Of a stretch of DNA of 64,000 bases, positions 17,938 to 26,516 are shown piece after piece (position 1 is the stretch's first letter; each line of letters begins with the position of its first letter). Below the pieces are notes generated by a model. It saw nothing but the letters and a program-made list of their open reading frames with translations, was not told the DNA's origin and did no database searches. Source of the stretch: Candidatus Limnocylindrales bacterium (GTDB lineage: Bacteria > Desulfobacterota > Binatia > UBA1149 > CAITLU01); NCBI GenBank assembly GCA_035626395.1, contig DASPNR010000002.1, forward strand, positions 312,501 through 376,500, in the 5' to 3' direction. The position numbers and the translations under genes are program-made.

Positions 17938-17970
17938 GAAAAGGGACGGCCCCGGCCGTCCCTTTTTTTT
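17938..17970 (+). terminator. Intrinsic terminator after the mla-redoxin unit
   Basis: A GC-rich inverted repeat (arms GGGACGGC and GCCGTCCC, 17943-17950 and 17955-17962) is followed by eight T residues and preceded by four A residues. It sits 42 bases after the redoxin stop. Because an A-run precedes the stem, it may also act weakly on the opposing acyl-CoA dehydrogenase transcript. Confidence 0.9.
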
Positions 17971-17998
17971 GTTGACGAGCGGCGAGCGCGGCGCGTGC

Positions 17999-19126
17999 TC
18001 AACCGACCAGCTCAAGGCTGCGCGCGACCTGCTCGCGATTGGCGGTGGCATCGCCATAGGTCAGCTCGTCGGCTTTGACCCGCTTGAAGTAGATGTGCAG
18101 GTCGTGCTCCCACGTAAAGCCGATGCCGCCGTGAAGCTGCACGGCGTCTGCGACCACGCGCGGGCATGCGTCGCTGGCGAACGCTTTGGCCATGGCCGCA
18201 GCCAGCGCAGCACCGGGATCACCGCTGTCGATGGCCCAGGCGGCGAAGTACGTCAGCGACTTCGCGTTCTCGACGTCCACCTTCATGTCTGCGCAGCGAT
18301 GCTGGATGGCCTGGAACGTGGCGATGGCGCGACCGAACTGCTCGCGCACTGCGGCGTACTCCACCGTCATCGTCAGAGCGCGCTCGGCCGCTCCGGTCAT
18401 CTCCGCCGCCAGGCCGACCTTGGCCGTATCGATGATCCGGTCGAGCACGGAAGCGCCGTGCGCGCGGCGCCCGAGCAGACAGTCGCTCTCCACGCGCACC
18501 GACTCGAGCGTGACGGCGCCGAGGCGGCGCGTGAGGTCCACCGTCTGCATCGGCCGAACCGCCAGGCCCGGCAGCGTCGCGGGCAGAGCGAAGAACCCCA
18601 GACCATCGTCGAGCCGCGCAACGAGGACGATGGTGTCGGCGACGCCCGCGTCCGGAACGAAGAGCTTGCAGCCGTCCAGCACGTAGCCGCCCTCGTCGCG
18701 GCGCGCCGTGGCGGCGATTCCGGCAGCGTCCCAGAGGCCGCTGCGCTCGGCGATCGCGCAGGCAACGCGACGCACGCCCGTGGCGATCTCGGGCACGAGC
18801 GCGCCGAGCTGATCTTCGTCGGCAGTGGCAAGGATGGCGGGCAGCGACAGCGATACCGTGGAAACGAACGGTCCAGGCAGCGCGACGGCACCGGCTTCCT
18901 CGAGCACCAGCACCAGGTCCAGAAGCCCGAGGCCGCTGCCGCCGAAGCGCTCAGGCGCCGTCAGGCCGAGCCATCCGAGCTCCGACAGTCCCTTCCACGC
19001 CTCTTCGGTGAAGCCGGCGGCATCCTCGAGCATGGCCCGAGCGAAGGACGCAGGAAGCTCCGTCCGCAGATACTCGCGCGCGGCTGCACGAAGCTGCTCC
19101 TGTTCCTGGCTGAAGCCGAAGTCCAT
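17999..19126 (-). CDS. Acyl-CoA dehydrogenase family protein
   Basis: A 375-residue FAD flavoprotein of the acyl-CoA dehydrogenase family. The helical N-domain (FSQEQEQLRAAAREYLR), beta-domain, and C-terminal helices with QFGRAIATFQAIQHRCADM and QLHGGIGFTWEHDLHIYFKR are present. The position that usually holds the catalytic Glu is not obvious, and the sequence resembles the divergent FadE-like members paired in actinobacterial and proteobacterial lipid and steroid degradation loci. The ATG at 19126 follows the DUF4340 stop by four bases, so it appears to be the last gene of the Gld-type ABC unit. The substrate cannot be told. A longer frame to 19294 overlaps the upstream gene. Confidence 0.9.
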   Translation of the reverse strand: MDFGFSQEQEQLRAAAREYLRTELPASFARAMLEDAAGFTEEAWKGLSELGWLGLTAPERFGGSGLGLLDLVLVLEEAGAVALPGPFVSTVSLSLPAILATADEDQLGALVPEIATGVRRVACAIAERSGLWDAAGIAATARRDEGGYVLDGCKLFVPDAGVADTIVLVARLDDGLGFFALPATLPGLAVRPMQTVDLTRRLGAVTLESVRVESDCLLGRRAHGASVLDRIIDTAKVGLAAEMTGAAERALTMTVEYAAVREQFGRAIATFQAIQHRCADMKVDVENAKSLTYFAAWAIDSGDPGAALAAAMAKAFASDACPRVVADAVQLHGGIGFTWEHDLHIYFKRVKADELTYGDATANREQVARSLELVG

Positions 19127-19130
19127 GCAG

Positions 19131-19889
19131 TCAGCGCCCGCGCGCAGGATCGTTGCCCGGCGATGCCGGCGCAAGTGGCGCGGCGCCGGGAATCGGCGCC
19201 GTGCCCGGCGTCGAGGCGCCTGCGGCAGGCGCCGGCGGCTGCACCGGAGGCGGGCCGAGCGCGGCAGCAGGGCGCGGCGCCGGAGCGAGCGCATCCAACG
19301 CCGAGGGCGCGCCGTCTTCGGGCGGCACGATGGGCTCGGGCATGGCCGCGCCGGTTGATGCCAGCTGGCGGCGAACGTTCTCGAAGATCAGGTCCAGGTA
19401 GTACTGCGAGTTGAGCCCGAGAAGGTAGACCTCGTCCTTGCCGGCCTTCTTGGCGTAGACGGCGGTGCGCGTGGGGTTGAGCTCGCCGAATGCGATGGTG
19501 GACAGCACTTCCCCGGCCTGCTCGACGCGTAGGCGAATGCGCGGCGGATTCAGGCCGTACTGGCCGTGCCGCTCCACACTGTCGGCGACGATCTCGATGG
19601 GCGGCGTGGCCACCAGTCCGTCGAGCAAGGCATCGACGATGTCGCTCGGCGATGCCAAGCCGACCGGTTCCGTGATCGCCCAGCGTCCCTGCTGGCGCTG
19701 GAACTCGACGGCGGCATCCGCCCTCTCCGCGCGCACGCGGTCGATGCGCTCGGGCACCGCCGCCAGAAACGGCTCGTTGGTGGCCGCCGGCTTGGCCTCT
19801 TCGACCGTGCGGGCCGAATGCACGCTCCACAGGTGCGCGCCGAGCACGAAAGCCAGAGCGTAGTACGCGAGGATGCGCGGCCAGGTCAC
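19131..19889 (-). CDS. DUF4340 domain protein
   Basis: The 252-residue product has one N-terminal membrane helix (about residues 5-22) and a DUF4340-type periplasmic beta domain (ERIDRVRAERADAAVEFQRQQGRWAITEP, GLNPPRIRLRV, YAKKAGKDEVYLL). It ends in a long Pro/Ala-rich tail (about residues 165-252). DUF4340 genes regularly follow gldG in Gld-type ABC loci of deltaproteobacteria. The GTG start at 19889 overlaps the gldG stop by four bases, and the downstream acyl-CoA dehydrogenase begins four bases after the stop. Function within the transporter is unknown. Confidence 0.85.
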   Translation of the reverse strand: MTWPRILAYYALAFVLGAHLWSVHSARTVEEAKPAATNEPFLAAVPERIDRVRAERADAAVEFQRQQGRWAITEPVGLASPSDIVDALLDGLVATPPIEIVADSVERHGQYGLNPPRIRLRVEQAGEVLSTIAFGELNPTRTAVYAKKAGKDEVYLLGLNSQYYLDLIFENVRRQLASTGAAMPEPIVPPEDGAPSALDALAPAPRPAAALGPPPVQPPAPAAGASTPGTAPIPGAAPLAPASPGNDPARGR

Positions 19890-21259
19890 GGCCCGAATCT
19901 CCGGTAAAGGAACAGGCCGAAGCCCGCGAGCAGGAACAGCCCCGGCTGCACGACGACCGCGCTCCAGAAGACGCCGTCGGCATCTTCCTGGCTGACGAAG
20001 AGCTGGTTCTTCCCGCCGACCTTGCGCTGCGGGCGCGTGGCCATGAGCGTGTCCTCGCGCGCCAGCCAGTTGACCGAGTTGACCAGCAGGTCCTTGTTGC
20101 CGAGGTAGTCGAGGAAGCGGTTGCCGGCGAAGTCGGAATCGCCGAAGGCGACGATGCGCGTCTCCACGCCCTGCTCTTTTGCGGCGGCGGCCGGCTCGGT
20201 GACCGCGACGCCCACCGGCAGCGGCCCATTGATGTCGCGGCCGGCCACGAACTCGGCGGCGCCGCCTTCGAGAATCGTCGGGTCGTAACTGGCCCAGCTT
20301 CGCGGGCCCGTCTTGAGCAGCGTCTCCGCCATGCGGCCCTTGTCTTCGTCGGTGCGCGCCGTGACGACGGCGGCCAGGGAGAACATCGGCGGAGACTTCA
20401 GCGTCGAGCTGATCAGATGCTGGCGATTGACGTCGGCCACCGCGGTCGAGAATTGCTCGCCGCCGGCCAGACGGTTGCCCGCGTCCAGGACGATGTTGGC
20501 GCCCACTTCGATCCCGTACTGCCCGAGCAGCGCGACCAGACGCGGCGCTCGGAACGGGTCGAGCAGCGCCAGCATCTTTCCGCCGTTGTCGAGCCAGCGG
20601 CCGAGCGAGCGCGCCTCCGGCTCGAGCAGATCGCTCCTGGGGCCCGGGATCACGAGGATGTCGGCGTCCTCGGGCACCTCGGCGCCGCCGAGCAGGCTCA
20701 GCGGCTCGATCGTGTAGCCTTCCATCGACAGCGCCTCGCGCAGAAGCGAGCAGCCGACGTTGCGATCGGTGTTCTCGATCGAGCACTCGCCGTGCCCGGT
20801 CATCGAGTAGACCTTCTTGGCCTCCTGCATGACGCGCAGGATCGAGGACATGAGCAGGCTTTCCGTGGGATTGCTGAAATCGGCGCGCTTGGTGCCGCTC
20901 TCGACGACGGTGGAGCCGTAGGTGCTGACGCCGTACTGCGCCGCCAGCGCCGGATTGCGGTTGACGTCGACGACGTCGTAGCTGATCAGCGGCTGCTCGC
21001 GCGAGACCTGCCAGAGCAGGTCCTTGATGTAGGGATTGCGCGGGTCCTCGGTGCGGATGAACGACAGGATCTTGATCGGCTGCGTCACCTTGGCCAGCAC
21101 CTGATGGGCGTGGTCGGAGAGCGTGAAGCGGTTGCCGGGGCTGAGATCGAAGCGGACGTTGTAGATGTAGGCCGCCGTCACCAGCGTGGCCAGAAACGCG
21201 GTCAGGCCGACCGTGGCGACCACGAGCTGCAGCCAGCGTCGGGTGGTGATGGAGATCAT
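19886..21259 (-). CDS. GldG-family ABC transporter auxiliary protein
   Basis: A 457-residue protein with an N-terminal membrane helix (about residues 10-33), a large periplasmic GldG/IFT52-like domain and a C-terminal helix ending RRFGP. It includes FDLSPGNRFTLSDHAHQVLAKVTQPIKI, YSMTGHGE, LVIPGPRSDLLEPE and VAFGDSDFAGN. It is the subunit that partners GldA/GldF-type ABC proteins; in Flavobacteria that trio is needed for gliding, while elsewhere the role is unclear. It overlaps the permease gene and DUF4340 gene by four bases on each side. Confidence 0.9.
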   Translation of the reverse strand: MISITTRRWLQLVVATVGLTAFLATLVTAAYIYNVRFDLSPGNRFTLSDHAHQVLAKVTQPIKILSFIRTEDPRNPYIKDLLWQVSREQPLISYDVVDVNRNPALAAQYGVSTYGSTVVESGTKRADFSNPTESLLMSSILRVMQEAKKVYSMTGHGECSIENTDRNVGCSLLREALSMEGYTIEPLSLLGGAEVPEDADILVIPGPRSDLLEPEARSLGRWLDNGGKMLALLDPFRAPRLVALLGQYGIEVGANIVLDAGNRLAGGEQFSTAVADVNRQHLISSTLKSPPMFSLAAVVTARTDEDKGRMAETLLKTGPRSWASYDPTILEGGAAEFVAGRDINGPLPVGVAVTEPAAAAKEQGVETRIVAFGDSDFAGNRFLDYLGNKDLLVNSVNWLAREDTLMATRPQRKVGGKNQLFVSQEDADGVFWSAVVVQPGLFLLAGFGLFLYRRFGP

Positions 21260-22002
21260 CGCCGGCCGCTCCACTGGCGCGACTCCATCGACCGCATCGT
21301 CAGCCAGCCCATCAGCGCCGTCAGCGCCACGAAGTAGGCCACGTCCTTGAGGTCGACGACGCCGCGCGCGAACGGCTCGAAGTGGTCGTAGGCGCAAAGC
21401 TGGGAGACCAGCCCCAGCCAGTCGCCCGGCACCGCGGCTTCGTTCCAGGACAGGTTCCACAGCAGCAGCACGGCGCCGAACGTGAAAACTGCGGCGATCA
21501 GCTGCGTCTCGGTCAACGACGACAGGAAGATGCCGATCGAGACCATCGCGCCGATGAGCAGGAACAGCCCGAGGTAGATCGCGGCGACGTGGCTGAGGTC
21601 GAACGGCTCGACGCGGTAGATCAGGATCGGATAAAGCGCGGTGGCGCCGATCAGCAGAGCGAACACGCCCATGCATGCCAGGAACTTCGAGGCCAGGATC
21701 TCGAAGTCGCGAAGCGGCGCCGTGTACAGGAGCTCCACCGTTCCCAGATGCTTCTCCTCGGCGTAGACGCGCATGGTCACGAGCGGGATCACCGTGATGA
21801 CGACGCGCACGATGTCCGCGTACAGGCGCTGCCACAGGTGCTCGACGATGCTCTCGCCGAAGCCGAAGGTGATGAACGCGTTCAGGTTGGTGTAAAAGTA
21901 GTAGCCCGACAGCGCCAGGAAGACGGCACCGACGAAGTACACCAGCGGCGAGGCGAAGAAGCCGCGCAGCTCCTTGGCCAGCAGGGCCAGGAATGGTCTC
22001 AT
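21256..22002 (-). CDS. GldF-type ABC transporter permease
   Basis: A 248-residue ABC-2 type permease with six hydrophobic helices. It opens MRPFLALLAKELRGFFASPL, typical of GldF/NosY-like permeases, and has the cytoplasmic segment MRVYAEEKHLGTVELLYTAPL, a hallmark of the family. It pairs with the ATPase encoded immediately upstream (ATGA overlap) and GldG downstream. Confidence 0.92.
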   Translation of the reverse strand: MRPFLALLAKELRGFFASPLVYFVGAVFLALSGYYFYTNLNAFITFGFGESIVEHLWQRLYADIVRVVITVIPLVTMRVYAEEKHLGTVELLYTAPLRDFEILASKFLACMGVFALLIGATALYPILIYRVEPFDLSHVAAIYLGLFLLIGAMVSIGIFLSSLTETQLIAAVFTFGAVLLLWNLSWNEAAVPGDWLGLVSQLCAYDHFEPFARGVVDLKDVAYFVALTALMGWLTMRSMESRQWSGRR

Positions 22003-22952
22003 GACGCCTGCTCCGCGTGGCCCGAGCGCTCCAGGATTTCCACGAACAGATCCTCGAGGCTGAGCAGCTTCGGGCTGACTTCGTGAACCGACCAGCCGTG
22101 CTCGACGAGCACGCGCACCAGGTGCGAGCGCACCGCCGCGCCGCTTCGCGACCGCACCGCCAGCGACAGCACGCCGCCGCGTGCGCGCTCGATGAGCTCG
22201 GCGGCCTCCACGCCCGGCGCTGCGCGCACGGCGGCCAGCACGGCCGCCTCCGGCCCGGTCACCCGCACCAGCGTCTCGCCGCGGCCGGCCGTCTTTTCGG
22301 TCAATCCTTCGACGGTGTCCTCGGCGATGAGCTTTCCCTGGTCCAGGATCAGGACGCGCCGGCAGGTGACGCTGACCTCGGGAAGGATGTGCGTGGACAG
22401 CAGCACCGTGGCCAGGCCCGACAGCGTGCGGATGAGGCTTCGAATCTCCACGATCTGGCGAGGGTCCAGGCCGACCGTCGGCTCGTCGAGAATGAGAATC
22501 TGCGGCTGATGGATGATCGCCTGGGCGATGCCGACGCGCTGCTTGTATCCCTTGGAGAGCTTGCCGATCTGGCGCCGCCGCATCGAGGTCAGGCCGCACA
22601 CGTCCATGGCCTCTTCGACCGCGCTGGTGACCCTGCCCTCGACGCCGCGCACCTTGGCGATGAATGCGAGGAAGCCCTGCACCGACATGTCCGGGTAGAG
22701 CGCGACGCGCTCGGGAAGGTAGCCGATGAGCCGGCGGGCCTGCAGCGGATTCGTCCGGATGTCGACGCCGTCGATGCTGCAGCTTCCCGAGGTCGGCGCG
22801 AAGAAGCCCGTCAGCATGCGCATGATCGTCGTCTTGCCCGAGCCGTTGGGTCCGAGCAGGCCGACGATCTCGCCGCGCTCGACGTTGAAGGAAACGTCGT
22901 CGACTGCGCGGAACAGACCGTATTCCTTGGTCAGATGCTCTGCTTGGATCAC
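21999..22952 (-). CDS. GldA-type ABC transporter ATP-binding protein
   Basis: A 317-residue ATPase with Walker A GPNGSGKTT (about residue 34), Q-loop IGYLPE, signature LSKGYKQRVG, Walker B ILILDEPTVGLD and switch STHIL. The C-terminal 90 residues form an extension seen in ABC-2/GldA ATPases. The GTG start at 22952 follows a 115-base gap after the YCF48-type gene. That gap contains a terminator-like hairpin, so the unit probably has its own promoter. Confidence 0.93.
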   Translation of the reverse strand: MIQAEHLTKEYGLFRAVDDVSFNVERGEIVGLLGPNGSGKTTIMRMLTGFFAPTSGSCSIDGVDIRTNPLQARRLIGYLPERVALYPDMSVQGFLAFIAKVRGVEGRVTSAVEEAMDVCGLTSMRRRQIGKLSKGYKQRVGIAQAIIHQPQILILDEPTVGLDPRQIVEIRSLIRTLSGLATVLLSTHILPEVSVTCRRVLILDQGKLIAEDTVEGLTEKTAGRGETLVRVTGPEAAVLAAVRAAPGVEAAELIERARGGVLSLAVRSRSGAAVRSHLVRVLVEHGWSVHEVSPKLLSLEDLFVEILERSGHAEQAS

Positions 22953-22965
22953 CAGCTACGCCCCG

Positions 22966-23001
22966 AGCAGAAACGAAGACGCCGGCCCGGAGGCCGGCGT
23001 C
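22966..23001 (-). terminator. Hairpin terminator after the YCF48-type gene
   Basis: A perfect 10-bp inverted repeat (arms 22978-22987 and 22992-23001, tetraloop TCCG on the minus strand) is followed on that strand by TTCGTTTC. It lies 66 bases after the YCF48-type stop and 26 bases before the ATPase start, so it could end the upstream transcript or lower readthrough into the ABC genes. Confidence 0.55.
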
Positions 23002-23067
23002 GTGGATTGTTGCCGAAACGGAAAACGGTCTCCAGTTTCCCGGCAAGGAAACCGGAGGATCCGCGAG

Positions 23068-24207
23068 CTAGCCGATGCGTCGGAACCAGGTCTTGCCGCC
23101 GTCGTTCGTGTTCATGATGAACCCGAAGCCGCCGACCATCCAGCCGACCTTCTCGTCGTAGAACTTGACCTCGCGGATCCAGTTGTTGACCTGCGTCCCG
23201 AGGTTGCCCTTGCCGAGCGGGCCGCCCGGCGGCGCATAGACCGCCTGGCCCGAAGCTCCCACCGCCCACACCGAGCCATCCGGAACCAGCGCCACCGAAT
23301 AGAACGGCGCATCGTATTCCTTGATGTTGTGGGCAACCCACGTCCAGCTCTCGCCGCCGTCGTTGGAAGTGGCCACGCGGCCGTCGAGGCCCGCCACATA
23401 GGCCGTGTTGCCGCGAACCTCGACATCGAAGAACGTGGGCAGATCCATGATGTCGATGTACTCCTCGCCCACCAGCGAGGACTGCTTCTCGGTCCAGGAC
23501 TTGCCGCCGTCGGTGGTCTTCATGATCTTGCCGAACTCGCCTACGACGAAACCGGTCTGCCCGTCGACGAACTGGACGTCGTAGAGGACGGGATCCTCGA
23601 ACGCGATCATCGCATTCTCGTCGAGCTCCTCCGTCAGGGTGGGCTTGAGCGTGGTGGCGGTCCAGGTCTTGCCGCCGTCGGTGGTTCTGGCCACCGTGGA
23701 ACGGTCGCCGACCGCGATGGCATTGTTCTCGTCGATCACGCTCAGCGCGAAAAGAGGCGCCAGCGGGCACTTGTTCGACTCTTCGGTCGCCTCGGGATCG
23801 CCGCCTTGCTCGCGGCACTCGTCGTTCATGTACATCTTGGCATCCTGGCGCTGCCAGGACTTGCCGCCGTCGGTCGTGCGCAGGATCGTCGATTCCTGAC
23901 CGACGATCCAGCCGGTCTTCTTGTCGGGCGCCATGTCGATGCTGTAGAGCGCCGCCTCGGTGCCGCTGTCGATCACGTTCCAGCTGGCGCCCATGTCGGC
24001 GGTGGAAAGGAGCTTGCCGTCATAGCCGATGACGATGGCCTCCTTGGGTCCGAGCATGACGAGATCGTAGAAGCGGTCGGCGACGTAGATTTTCTGGGTC
24101 GCCATCGGCTCCCAGTCCTCATTGCCGTGGCAGGCCGCGACCGAGAGCGAGGCCAAGGCGGCAAAGGCCAGCGCCCAACGTCGACCCGAGAGGTCAATGC
24201 GATTCAT
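23068..24207 (-). CDS. YCF48/BNR-repeat lipoprotein
   Basis: A 379-residue predicted lipoprotein (lipobox SVAAC, Cys about residue 26) whose mature part is a beta-propeller of repeated TTDGGKSW-type blades (BNR/sialidase-like Asp-box). At least five copies are visible: ADMGASW, TTDGGKSWQ, TTDGGKTWT, TTDGGKSWT and SNDGGESW, with a final TNDGGKTWF. Two extra Cys (DECREQGG and NKCPLAP) sit in an insertion between blades and may form a disulfide. The fold resembles the YCF48/HCF136 photosystem II assembly factor, but in non-phototrophs these proteins accompany envelope exporters and have unknown partners. AGGAG lies six bases before ATG 24207. Confidence 0.85.
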   Translation of the reverse strand: MNRIDLSGRRWALAFAALASLSVAACHGNEDWEPMATQKIYVADRFYDLVMLGPKEAIVIGYDGKLLSTADMGASWNVIDSGTEAALYSIDMAPDKKTGWIVGQESTILRTTDGGKSWQRQDAKMYMNDECREQGGDPEATEESNKCPLAPLFALSVIDENNAIAVGDRSTVARTTDGGKTWTATTLKPTLTEELDENAMIAFEDPVLYDVQFVDGQTGFVVGEFGKIMKTTDGGKSWTEKQSSLVGEEYIDIMDLPTFFDVEVRGNTAYVAGLDGRVATSNDGGESWTWVAHNIKEYDAPFYSVALVPDGSVWAVGASGQAVYAPPGGPLGKGNLGTQVNNWIREVKFYDEKVGWMVGGFGFIMNTNDGGKTWFRRIG

Positions 24208-24344
24208 TCTGCACTCCTGAAGACTGAAACGCGGGGAATTTCGGCCGCTTCCGGTCCGGCGGTCGGGCCCGCAAACCGAGCCCCTTTAACGGCCAGGGTG
24301 GTGCAAGTCAAAAACGTCCCGGTCCGCGGCGTGCGGCCGCAGCC

Positions 24345-24863
24345 CTAGTCGGCCACAGCATCGGCCGGGAAGTACTCGCTGCGCTCGGCGCCTTCGACCA
24401 GGGTCTGGTTGTCGATCTTCCAGACGCCGTCCTCCTTGACCAGCTCGTAGAGCTCGTACTCGTCCAGCCCGAGCTGATTCAGGAACTTGTCCTGGGACTT
24501 CAGGATATTGGGAACCTTGGCGGTGCCGTCGGCGGCAACCGCGGCGGGAAAGACCTTGTAGCCGAAGATCTTCACCTCGCCCATCTGCACGATGTACTGC
24601 TGCTCCTTGCTCCACTCCTCCTTGCTCTTGCCGGCCTTGAGCGCCTTGGAGACGAGCTCGTAGGCATCGCCGAACTTCTGTTCCTGCATCGCCTTCAGAT
24701 AGCCTTCGACGGTCTGCTCGGGCGTGCGCGCCGACGGCGAAGCGGCAGGCGCCGAGGGAGCCGCCGGCTTCGCTTCCGGCTTGGCCTCGTCGGCCGCCGT
24801 GGCCGTCATGGAGGAAAGCGCGAACAGCAGCGAGGCAAGGATGGAAGTAGAAATGGCTTTCAT
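24345..24863 (-). CDS. Periplasmic NTF2/DUF4878-like protein
   Basis: A 172-residue protein with a signal peptide (cleavage near TATAA, about residue 23) and an Ala/Pro-rich spacer (EAKPEAKPAAPSAPAASPSA). A cone-like alpha-beta domain follows (TPEQTVEGYLKAMQEQKFGDAYELVSKAL ... VKEDGVWKIDNQTLVE), matching the pattern of NTF2-like/DUF4878 lumazine-binding-type proteins. No catalytic residues are evident. It precedes the YCF48-type lipoprotein gene by 137 bases on the same strand and diverges from the SCP2 gene across 86 bases. Confidence 0.7.
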   Translation of the reverse strand: MKAISTSILASLLFALSSMTATAADEAKPEAKPAAPSAPAASPSARTPEQTVEGYLKAMQEQKFGDAYELVSKALKAGKSKEEWSKEQQYIVQMGEVKIFGYKVFPAAVAADGTAKVPNILKSQDKFLNQLGLDEYELYELVKEDGVWKIDNQTLVEGAERSEYFPADAVAD

Positions 24864-24949
24864 GCCGGCATCGTAGCAACCGGCGACTCCAAGGCAACAG
24901 GGGTTTCCGGCGGTTTGCCCACCCGCTCCCGGCGGACTACATACATTCG

Positions 24950-25318
24950 ATGAGCACGCCCAATACGGCCGCCACGCAAGGCACCCTTTCCGAACGACTC
25001 AGCCAGATCTTCGACGCATTCGTCGCGTACGGTCCCGGCGCCGCCACCACCACCACGCGCTATCTGTTCCGCCTTACCGGGCAGGCTCCCGGCTCCTACA
25101 TGCTGGTCGTGTCGCCGGAGGGTGTGAGCTGGGAGGGCGGCGACGCGGCGCCGCCGGATGTCACCATTCGGATCGATGCCAACGACCTGGTCGCGATCGC
25201 CGATGGAAGCCTGGACGGGCGGCTCGCCCTGGCCAGCGAGAAGATGGAGCTGGCCGGCGATCTGGAGGCGGCGGCGCGGATGGTGGCGACGATCTGCCCG
25301 GCCGAGGCGGAGAGCTAG
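24950..25318 (+). CDS. SCP2 sterol-binding domain protein
   Basis: A 122-residue stand-alone SCP2 domain. The amphipathic start (LSERLSQIFDAFV), YLFRLTG, PDVTIRIDANDLVAIADG and ALASEKMELAGDLEAAARM match the SCP2 beta-sheet with its C-terminal helix. Such domains hold acyl-CoAs, lipids or sterols in a hydrophobic tunnel in the cytoplasm. It converges with the response regulator gene: the two stop codons share a CTAG at 25315-25318. Confidence 0.83.
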   Translation: MSTPNTAATQGTLSERLSQIFDAFVAYGPGAATTTTRYLFRLTGQAPGSYMLVVSPEGVSWEGGDAAPPDVTIRIDANDLVAIADGSLDGRLALASEKMELAGDLEAAARMVATICPAEAES

Positions 25319-25725
25319 AGCGTCACCGGCAGCCCGTCGAAGACCTGCCGGATGACGTTGAGGACCACCTCGTCGTCGAACGGTTTGGACAGGTAGAGGT
25401 CGGCGCCCATTTCGAGAGCCCGCGTTTCATCGGATTTCTGGCCCTTGGCCGTCAGGATGATCAGGTAGGTGCCGAGCAGGTTGGGGTCCTGGCGCACCGC
25501 GCGACAGACCTCGTAGCCGTCCATGCGCGGCATCATGACGTCGACCAGGATGACCTTGGGACGCACGCGGCGCACGACCGCCAGGCCCGAGATCCCGTCG
25601 GCGGCCGTGGCGACCTCGACGCCTTCGGCTTCCAGAATGAACGCCACCGTCTCGCGAATGTTGGGCTCGTCGTCGATGATGACCACGCAGTTTCGAAGAT
25701 GCGCGTTGCGTGCCGGAGGCGTCAT
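25315..25725 (-). CDS. Single-domain response regulator
   Basis: A 136-residue stand-alone receiver domain of the CheY type. The acidic pair is IIDDEP (about residues 16-19), the phospho-acceptor Asp lies in VILVDVMMPRMDGYE (about residue 61), the Thr is in LTAKG and the conserved Lys is in LSKPFDD. No output domain is present, so it must act by protein interaction. Its ATG at 25725 overlaps the enoyl-CoA hydratase stop by four bases, an unusual placement for a receiver at the end of a catabolic operon. No cognate kinase is encoded in the window. Confidence 0.93.
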   Translation of the reverse strand: MTPPARNAHLRNCVVIIDDEPNIRETVAFILEAEGVEVATAADGISGLAVVRRVRPKVILVDVMMPRMDGYEVCRAVRQDPNLLGTYLIILTAKGQKSDETRALEMGADLYLSKPFDDEVVLNVIRQVFDGLPVTL

Positions 25726-26516
25726 GCTCCGCCTCCCCCGCCGCGCGGCACCCAGGCCGCCGGGCGCTTTTGAAGGAACGCGGCGATGCCCTCGGCGGCC
25801 TCGTCGGAGATTCGCAGGCGCGCGATCATCTCGGCCGTGTACTCCAGCGCGTTCTCGATGCCGAGCCGCGCTACCGTATCCACCAGTTCCTTGGCGGCGA
25901 TCAGCGCATTGGGACCGGCCTTGCCGAGATCGGCGGCGGTCTTCTCCACCGCTGCATCGAGGTCGCCTTCGGGCGCCATGACGTCGATGAGCGAGTACGC
26001 CAGCGCCTGTCTCGCATCGATCGGCTCGCCGGTCAGGAAAAGGCGCTTGGCCACGGTCGGGCCGAGGCGCCGGATGCAGAACGGCGAGATCACGGCCGGC
26101 ACGATGCCGAGCCTCACCTCGGAGAACTGGAAGCGCGCCTTCTCGGTGGCCACCACGATGTCGCAGGCAGCCATCAGGCCCACTCCGCCTCCGATGGCCG
26201 GTCCGTTGACGCGCGCCACCACCGGCTTGCGACAGGCGGCGACACGGTGGAACAGGCTTCCCATGCGATACGCATCGGCGCGGTTGGCGTCGTCGCTGGC
26301 GTCGCGCGCGCTCTGCATCGTGCGCAGATCGGCGCCCGCGCAAAACGCACTGCCCGCACCGGTGATGACGATGGCGCGCACGTCGTCGTCGGCCTGGTGA
26401 CGCTCGATCGCCTCCCCGATCGCCTCCATCAGCTCGCCGCTGAGCGCGTTGCGGACATCGGGACGGTTGAGCGTGATCCAACCGAGTGCGTCATGAATCC
26501 GTGTTTCTACGACCAC
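25722..26516 (-). CDS. Enoyl-CoA hydratase/isomerase family protein
   Basis: A 264-residue crotonase-fold enzyme. The oxyanion-hole segments SAFCAGADLRTM and NGPAIGGGVGLMAACD are present, and RLGIVPAVISPFCIRRLG contributes the catalytic Glu region. It would hydrate or rearrange enoyl-CoA thioesters. Next to atuA-like and carboxyltransferase genes, an AtuE/LiuC-like hydratase role is plausible, but specificity cannot be read from sequence. The GTG at 26516 overlaps the atuA-like gene end by 10 bases; the stop overlaps the response regulator start. Confidence 0.92.
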   Translation of the reverse strand: MVVETRIHDALGWITLNRPDVRNALSGELMEAIGEAIERHQADDDVRAIVITGAGSAFCAGADLRTMQSARDASDDANRADAYRMGSLFHRVAACRKPVVARVNGPAIGGGVGLMAACDIVVATEKARFQFSEVRLGIVPAVISPFCIRRLGPTVAKRLFLTGEPIDARQALAYSLIDVMAPEGDLDAAVEKTAADLGKAGPNALIAAKELVDTVARLGIENALEYTAEMIARLRISDEAAEGIAAFLQKRPAAWVPRGGGGGA

